Shown here one piece after another: positions 59,083 to 64,000 of a DNA stretch of 64,000 bases. This stretch comes from Yponomeuta sedellus (Eukaryota > Arthropoda > Insecta > Lepidoptera > Yponomeutidae). A program made the translations under genes and the position numbers. Where the stretch lies: positions 3,136,623-3,200,622 of the forward strand of contig OW203725.1 in assembly GCA_934045075.1 (NCBI GenBank), written 5' to 3'. Under the pieces are notes generated by a model. That model searched no databases. It worked only from the letters and a program-made list of their open reading frames with translations, and had not been told where the DNA came from. The first letter of the stretch is position 1; each line of letters opens with the position of its first letter.

Positions 59083-59185
59083 AGTAGTAACAATATCACT
59101 CGCTAACTGTGAAGGAAAGCATTGTGAGAAAACCTGAGTGTCTGAGGTGTTCAAATACCCCAGCACTTGAAATTGCCTCAATTAG
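59083..59185 (+). mobile_element. SINE-E, right part
   Basis: TAGTAGTAACAATATCACTC .. ACCTGAGTGTCTGAGGTGTT .. CAGCACTTGAAATTGCC. This resumes the element broken at 58716. Confidence 0.7.
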
Positions 59186-59392
59186 AAAGAAAAGAAAGAA
59201 AGAAACTGCTGCCGTGCAGTAGGACGTGCATAGGCCACATTTTTTTATGTAGTCTCTATGATTGTTTCCCATGGCTGGGTAAAGGTCTCCCCCAATTTAG
59301 TCAAGAGTTTTCTGTCCCGGACCCCTTCAGGCCATTCCGGGGGAAGTTATTTTATCTTTTCATTTAGAGATCTGGCAGCTTATTGTTTTAAA

Positions 59393-59650
59393 AACCTATT
59401 TAGAGGCTAAAAATTCCACCCATGCCGGGATTCGAACCCGTTACCTCTGGCTATCCGTGCCAGCGCTCTCCCAACTGAGCTAATGGGCGACTCACCGGCA
59501 TCAGTGAAATTTACAATATTCTCTGTATTACGTACAGGCAGCGACATCTGGCTGAAGTAATTTGCATCACTTGCATTGCAGCCCCGAGTACCTATTTCGC
59601 AGTTAGGTTTTACATCGGAATGATATCGCTGTACCCACATGATTATATTC
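59393..59650 (-). mobile_element. T-element, long body, one end missing
   Basis: TTTAAAAACCTATTTAGAGG .. GGATTCGAACCCGTTACC .. CCAACTGAGCTAATGGGCGA .. CAGGCAGCGACATCTGGCTG .. CGCTGTACCCACATGATTAT. It retains the full body but not the distal inverted terminus. Confidence 0.82.
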
Positions 59651-59809
59651 TCACTGTTGTAAAATACAGTAAGTAAAATAATGGAAAAAAGTCATGGGTT
59701 AGTCTCGCATTTAGCACTAGAAAGGGGTTCTAATTTTGATTATGTTCATTGTTACACTTCATTGTTGGTAAAGATCTCTCCGCCGTCTTCTAGGCCGGCG
59801 ACATATAAC

Positions 59810-60335
59810 TTTGGCCCTTGCATTTACGTAATGAGATGATTTATAAAGCGTCCAGTGACATCTTCACTCACACTACATGGGTAAAGGGACCACTCGGATG
59901 CCTGGGACGTGGTTTTTAGATGGCGTGGGCTTGCCCAGCACCTATACCTTCCTGACAGCTTAGTCGCCTAGCCCATAGGCAAGACTAGTCAATACGTGCG
60001 GCACCAACCACGATGTTTTCGTTCACAGTTAGCGTGTGGTATAACGGCTACGAAATTGTGTGAACGCAACTTCAAAATGAACGCAACTTTCCGTCGTAAG
60101 GTTGTCTGGAAGAAATTGTTTTTAGCTGTGGCCGCCAATTGTACTTTGTATCGTTACATGTTTTGTAATATGTGCTCTGGTGGAGGTAAAATAAAGAATA
60201 TTCTTATCTTATCTAACTTTGAAATTAAACAAAGTCATTGGTGACATGTCCGCACTGGGGATCGAACCTGGGTCTCTCGCTTGCGAGTCCATCGTGCTAC
60301 CCACTGAACTACCACCGCTTCGACCCGGCGAAATT
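59810..60335 (-). mobile_element. SINE-E with the long second-type tail, full length (about 520 bp)
   Basis: Head at 60335 on the minus strand (AAGCGGTGGTAGTTCAGTGG .. CCCAGGTTCGATCCCCAGTG). The body is AATGACTTTGTTTAATTTCA. There is an insertion around 60060-60200, then the tail AAGCTGTCAGGAAGGTATAG .. GCGTCCAGTG read in reverse. End near TTTGGCCCTTGCATTTACGT. Confidence 0.7.
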
Positions 60336-60667
60336 AAAAATTAATAATCCCAGTGCCCTGTCTGCGCGTCCCCAGCTCTACTTCGCAACTAGCTCACTCT
60401 GTTGTGTACGAGTAGCGAACTTGCACTACGTGCCAGTCGCGTCCATATTTTTGCACGTCGAGCATTTATACCTACTCTTTGCTTTGCTCCGGCACTCATA
60501 CAAACTTCGCTTGCTTCAACTTTTTCGTGAAGAGCGGGCGACTTTTGTTTTCGCGGCGCAAGCTCGTAGGATTTGTATGAAGGATTCTTTACGTTTAGAC
60601 CGGTTATTACTATTAACAGATGATCGAACTTGGTACGGGCCGGACGTACCATCGGACCTAGCGGACA
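60336..60667. other. Unassigned GC-richer sequence
   Basis: Open on the plus strand as part of a 146-codon frame (60238-60678), whose first third is SINE-E sequence, so the frame is not convincing. AACAGATGATCGAACTTGGT at 60612 recurs in the hairpin near 61300. Confidence 0.4.
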
Positions 60668-60876
60668 CAATGGAGTAGCGCAGAAGCTGTGGATTAATGA
60701 ACGTTACAATTCAAACTAGGTGTCCATTTCAAAATCTAGATCATTTTAAAGAAAAAAATGGCTCCAGCTCCAAACTTAGTCTTTTCAAAGTCCTCAATTA
60801 ACTGAGTATACAAATTATTATGAAACATAGAACTCATGCATTGTATTGGCTTTAATTCCAAACATCATTGTCATTT
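60668..60876 (-). mobile_element. 'GGTTTATTCA' repeat, part 1
   Basis: GTCCATTTCAAAATCTAGAT .. CTTAGTCTTTTCAAAGTCCT .. ACTCATGCATTGTATTGGCT. Interrupted by SINE-D at 60877 and resumed at 61133. Confidence 0.62.
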
Positions 60877-61132
60877 GACGGCCTCGGTGGCGCAGCGGTT
60901 TGGCACGCTGACTGTAAAACTGAAGGTCTCGGGTTCGATCCCCGGCCTGGTCAAACTAGGAAACGAACTTTTCTAGTTTGTCTCGGGTCTTGGATGTATT
61001 TATTTATTGTATTTACTGTATTAAATCTATCGTCGAGTTAGCACCTATAATACAAGTCATTTAGTTGTACTTAGTATAGGGCTAACGAGATCTGTGTAAT
61101 ATGTCCATGAATATTTATTTATTATTTATCTA
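60877..61132 (+). mobile_element. SINE-D, full length, reference copy
   Basis: Head GACGGCCTCGGTGGCGCAGC with B box GGGTTCGATCCCCGG, then GGAAACGAACTTTTCTAGTT, CGGGTCTTGGATGTATTTAT, CGTCGAGTTAGCACCTATAA, ACTTAGTATAGGGCTAACGA and the tail ATGAATATTTATTTATTATT. This uninterrupted copy proves that 16216-16300 and 20062-20250 were once one SINE. Confidence 0.88.
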
Positions 61133-61230
61133 AATAATCTTTTATGTTATAGTAGCCCTTTTGGCACAAAGTATGCTTAACATATTTTTTGAACCACGTT
61201 TTAGGCAAGCTTAATATATCTTCAAAATAA
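61133..61230 (-). mobile_element. 'GGTTTATTCA' repeat, part 2
   Basis: CTAAATAATCTTTTATGTTA .. TTTTTTGAACCACGTTTTAG, matching 44600-44700. Confidence 0.6.
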
Positions 61231-61269
61231 TACTACTTGTGTTCGGCAGACATCTCTCTACTATCTTTT

Positions 61270-61366
61270 TTTATCCGTTGTCCGGCCTATACCAAGTTCG
61301 ATCATCTGTTTATATTATATAAACTATTAACAGACGATTGAACTAAGTACGGGCCAGACAGTGGAC
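61270..61366. repeat. Imperfect hairpin, about 35-bp arms
   Basis: GGCCTATACCAAGTTCGATC then ATCTGTTTAT, an AT loop, and ATTAACAGACGATTGAACTA then AGTACGGGCC. One arm recurs at 60608-60645. Confidence 0.72.
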
Positions 61367-61407
61367 CCGTTACGCCCCATATATGCCAACTGTCAACCGA
61401 ACATCGT

Positions 61408-61532
61408 TATCAATCCTTGTTTGTCTCCACGGCTGGGGCTCGGGTCTCTTCCTGCATCGCAGGAAGGTTGGGCCATACTCCACCACGGGGGTCAAGTCCG
61501 GGTTGGTGGAGGATTGTGAGACAGTAAAATCA
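61408..61532 (-). mobile_element. 5S-SINE 3' part
   Basis: CGTTATCAATCCTTGTTTGT .. CTCGGGTCTCTTCCTGCATC .. GTTGGTGGAGGATTGTGAGA, stopping at GACAGT. The head is missing. Confidence 0.8.
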
Positions 61533-61537
61533 TCCGA

Positions 61538-61608
61538 AAGACATACAAGGGTTGAATCAGAAAGACATACAAGGGTTGAATCAGAAAGATATACAAGGGT
61601 TGATAACG
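61538..61608 (+). repeat. Three tandem copies of a 25-bp unit derived from the 5S-SINE tail
   Basis: GAAAGACATACAAGGGTTGA then ATCA, three times, the last as GATATACAAGGGTTGATAAC. The unit is the SINE 3' end on the plus strand, opposite to the copy just before it. Confidence 0.85.
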
Positions 61609-61884
61609 ACCCACCAGAAAGTCATGAAACTGTTCTTTTATATTCTCTTGAAGTCTGTTTTTTGTGTCGAAAAGGTTATTCTTTCTTTAAGCCCTCAAAA
61701 CAGGCGGTTCGAGGTGCCATCTCCAGAACTGTTTCGCCGGAACTAATTTTATCTTGGCCAAAACAAATTATTAAAGCACCAACCTGGAGTCAGTGGATCT
61801 CATTTTTATTCAACGATGCGATTCAACAAGCCACCGCCTCTACTCTCTTCCTTGGTTTAAACGTGACATAAATTTTGAAACACA
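61609..61884. other. Unassigned
   Basis: Part of a 162-codon frame (61383-61871) that begins in SINE sequence. The remaining 85 codons show no family I know. Not called as a gene. Confidence 0.35.
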
Positions 61885-61887
61885 TTA

Positions 61888-62078
61888 CTTAAAAACCTAT
61901 TTAGAGGCTAAAAATTTCACCCATGCCGGGATTCGAACCCGCAACCTCTGGCTATCCGGGCCAGAGGTTGCGGGTTCGAATCCTGGCATGGGTGAAATTT
62001 TTTGCCTCTAAATAGGTTTTTAAATTTGTCCTTAGCACGGGTTAGTGCATTAAAATTAGTATAACACATTACTTTTCA
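61888..62078. mobile_element. T-element deletion derivative (arm-arm)
   Basis: Left arm TTAAAAACCTATTTAGAGGC .. CGAACCCGCAACCTCTGG, centre CTATCCGGGCCAG, right arm AGGTTGCGGGTTCGAATCCT .. AATAGGTTTTTAAATTTGTC .. GGTTAGTGCATTAAAA. A nearly perfect palindrome of about 150 bp made only of terminal sequence. Confidence 0.85.
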
Positions 62079-62097
62079 AGTAGGTATATAACACTTA

Positions 62098-62271
62098 GTG
62101 CTGATTTTTCAACACTCGGATAAAACTTAATCGTCGAATATCGTATTAAACCACCATTTCAAAAATGTGTCGTAATTGCCTTTCTTTTGTTATTTGACAG
62201 TGACCTTTTTATATTATTGTGTAATACTTTATTAGACGGATAAGTTTTATCCGCGGATTGAAAAATCAGCT
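62098..62271. mobile_element. 174-bp MITE with inverted ends
   Basis: GTGCTGATTTTTCAACACTC then GGATAAAACTTAAT at the left. At the right, ATAAGTTTTATCCGCGGATT then GAAAAATCAGCT. CTTA lies directly outside both ends (62094-62097 and 62272-62275), possibly a target duplication. Confidence 0.75.
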
Positions 62272-62337
62272 CTTAATAACTTTGGCCTTGAAAAGAGCCT
62301 GCGGTCATAAAAAAAATATTCCTACTCATGTTATAAA

Positions 62338-62456
62338 CGCGGGCTAACCGTGCCAGAGGTCGCGTGTTTGAGTCCCGGCATGGGTGGAATTTTTAGCCTC
62401 TAAATAGGTTTTTTAAAACTGTCCTTAGCACTGGTTAGTGAATTATAAAGAATATA
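62338..62456 (+). mobile_element. T-element, 5'-truncated
   Basis: Starts inside the tRNA-like block (GCTAACCGTGCCAGAGGTCG), with B box GTTTGAGTCCCGG. End CCTTAGCACTGGTTAGTGAA. Confidence 0.78.
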
Positions 62457-62512
62457 ATAATTTTAACGTGTCATGACATATTTCGTGACATGACAAGTCA
62501 AAATTATTATAT
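62457..62512. repeat. Hairpin, about 22-bp arms
   Basis: AATAATTTTAACGTGTCATG then ACATATTTCG and the imperfect reverse complement ending AAAATTATT, directly after the T-element end. Confidence 0.75.
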
Positions 62513-62621
62513 TTTTATACAAAACGTGTTTTGTGATGTCAAAATTACATCAGAGTGAAATAAAAAAAAAGATATAACTATCCATTCCTTGCAGTAACTT
62601 ACCAAGTTCAGCGCCATCTAC

Positions 62622-62850
62622 CCAGGCCCGTTAAGCCGTTGGTGCCGGCTGTTATGTAAAGGCAGTCGTTAAGCCATGTCAGAGGCCTTATGGGCGGCTT
62701 GATAACTTCTTACAGTAAGGCCCGCCACTGTCTTACCAATCCTCCGCCAACCCGGATTTAGCCCCCGTGGTGGATTATGACCTAACCTTCCTGCTATGCA
62801 GGAAGAGACCCGTGCCCCAGCAGTGGGGGCATACAAGGGTTGATATCGAT
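62622..62850 (+). mobile_element. 5S-SINE, head missing
   Basis: From CCCGTTAAGCCGTTGGTGCC to the tail GGGGCATACAAGGGTTGATA. The 5S-like head is absent, so this is a 5'-truncated copy, as expected from incomplete reverse transcription. Confidence 0.85.
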
Positions 62851-63680
62851 CCAGCGACCAGGAAAGAATTAAAAAAAAAGAAAAAGTAATAAGTAATAAG
62901 TGTGTGTATATTAATATTAGTTAGATTAAGTTTAAGGTATCTGGTTATGTTGTATAATTGCTATTCAACAATTCTGTAACTTGTTACGCAATATAGGGAT
63001 CCCCTGTCATTTAGTTTTTTTGGCAAATAAAATAAAAAAGTTAACAAGAAAGGAGTTTCTTTTGGTATTGCATACTTTTTGCCAAGCGCAGTCTCCACTT
63101 ATGCACAGCCACGGCCATTTCTCTGCAGCTCATGTAGCTCCATCTCCAGTAGCAGCCCAAGGTCTCGGATCTCATTTCCACCGCCCACTCGACCTCTTTG
63201 AGGCTGAATGAACTTTTTTCATTACCCACACTCTCTGAGGGGCTACACTTGAAACGTTTTATTCGTGACTAAATTCTATAGCCTGCACTAGTCTGAGTGT
63301 GCTGTTTGTTTTCATAGTTATTTCTTTAGATTTACTCTCGCGTACACTGTATAAGGCGAAATTGAAATTTTGCTACTGAGTCGAAATCTTGCTACTATAA
63401 CGGTCATAATAATTATTAAATTAAATTATTGTACTTTGTTGCACGAAACATTTAACATTACATAAGAAATAACATGTATAAAGGCGAGTTTATCTCTGAA
63501 GGAGATTTCTTCCAGCTAATCTTAGAGAGTCGGAGAAGCAGTAAAAAACGTATCGTATGCATGTTCACTTCACGGTTTTTTTTTAATGTATTTCCTGTAT
63601 TTTGCTTGTTCACTTGCTACTTGTTTACTTTGTGTGAAACATTGAATTCCTTCTTTTTATCATAAACGTGGAAGTTTGAA
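62851..63680. other. No recognisable feature
   Basis: About 800 bp, AT-rich. The 76-codon frame at 62981-63211 and the 63-codon frame at 63474-63665 show no motif. It could be single-copy DNA. Confidence 0.4.
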
Positions 63681-63800
63681 AAAATGTTTCTTCGTCATTC
63701 CCGTCAGAACGGCTGAACAAATTTGGATAAAATTTGGCAAAGAGATATATTAGAATCGGGATACCACATAGTAATTTTTTATCCTAGAAAGTGCACATCA
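63681..63800 (+). mobile_element. Fragment of a dispersed repeat ('CAGAACGGCTGAACAAATTTGG')
   Basis: Shares AGAACGGCTGAACAAATTTG then GATAAAATTTGGCAAAGAGA with 30420-30500. Class unknown. Confidence 0.4.
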
Positions 63801-63944
63801 AAATTTTCACGCCAATAAAGTCACGGTCAATCGTTCGTATCTCAACAAGGAACAAAGCTGCCTTAGTAATGAATTAAAAATCTAGAAAAAGATTATGTTT
63901 AACATGAGTTTATTAGGTAGTGGTATCTTACGAACGGATACCAC

Positions 63945-64000
63945 TGGACGCTGTATAAATCATCTCATTGAGTAGATGCAAAAAGGCCAATATTATTATT
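63945..64000 (+). mobile_element. SINE-E second-type tail, cut by the window end
   Basis: GGACGCTGTATAAATCATCT then CATTGAGTAGATGCAAAAAG, the same end as at 49238-49266 and 47005-47070. Confidence 0.6.

Noticed and set aside
60238..60678. 146-codon ORF on the plus strand
   Set aside because: The first third is SINE-E sequence in reverse. The remainder has no recognisable family.

Overview
This 64 kb window looks like repeat-rich insect nuclear DNA, most probably from a moth or butterfly (Lepidoptera). The base composition is AT-rich. Several short repeat families recur here that I associate with lepidopteran genomes: LINE tails ending in GATGATGATG or CCTGAAGAAG, tRNA-headed SINEs, and fragments containing TAGCTGACCCAGCG. 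The species call is inference. I found no host protein-coding exon, no functional RNA gene, no CRISPR array and no bacterial-type operon. Nearly everything I can name is a mobile element or its remains.

Layout. 1-3465: minus-strand Ty3/gypsy LTR element with an intact pol running off the left edge and a gag cut down to about 100 codons. 3466-16215: layered SINE, LINE and MITE fragments, including hairpin MITEs with clear target duplications at 6763-7139, 8270-8915 and 13782-14087. 16216-20247: the best gene in the window, an intact 946-codon reverse transcriptase/restriction-like endonuclease ORF inside a 3.76 kb element, inserted in a SINE with an exact 10-bp target duplication. 20941-25830: LINE 3' ends and an ACGTC-rich candidate transposon. 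25821-32403: more SINEs, hairpins and a split MITE. 32499-37297: a 4.8 kb segment bounded by 32-bp inverted repeats that carries a dead RTE-like LINE. 37298-47349: SINE/MITE mosaic. 47350-48601: dead mariner with recognisable ends. 48738-64000: nested MITEs, SINE-in-SINE insertions, a long (ACAT)n array and LINE tails.

Two repeat families dominate. (1) '5S-SINE': about 350 bp, 18 full or partial copies, whose head matches 5S rRNA. TTAAGCA is followed after exactly 23 bases by GATGGGTGACCG, as in 5S genes. (2) 'T-element': about 305 bp, with a tRNA-like block (A box, B box, anticodon-like stem) whose 3' half forms part of the terminal inverted repeats, so that many copies are head-to-head palindromes. 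Other names used below: SINE-D (tRNA head GGTGGCGCAGCGG), SINE-E (tRNA head GGTAGCTCAGTGGGTAGAACC, with two alternative tails), LINE-F (3' end ..ATAGCCTGAAGAAG), LINE-R (C-terminus ..RRACMQRLMNV..), MITE-G (ends GTCTGTTAGC..), MITE-H (arms with ACGTTTCGGCAGCG).

What works together: only the gypsy pol and the RLE-type LINE ORF look translatable. The rest are non-autonomous or dead copies, which would depend on enzymes encoded elsewhere. The value of the window is the insertion stratigraphy: at least eight cases of one element sitting inside another, which gives relative ages.
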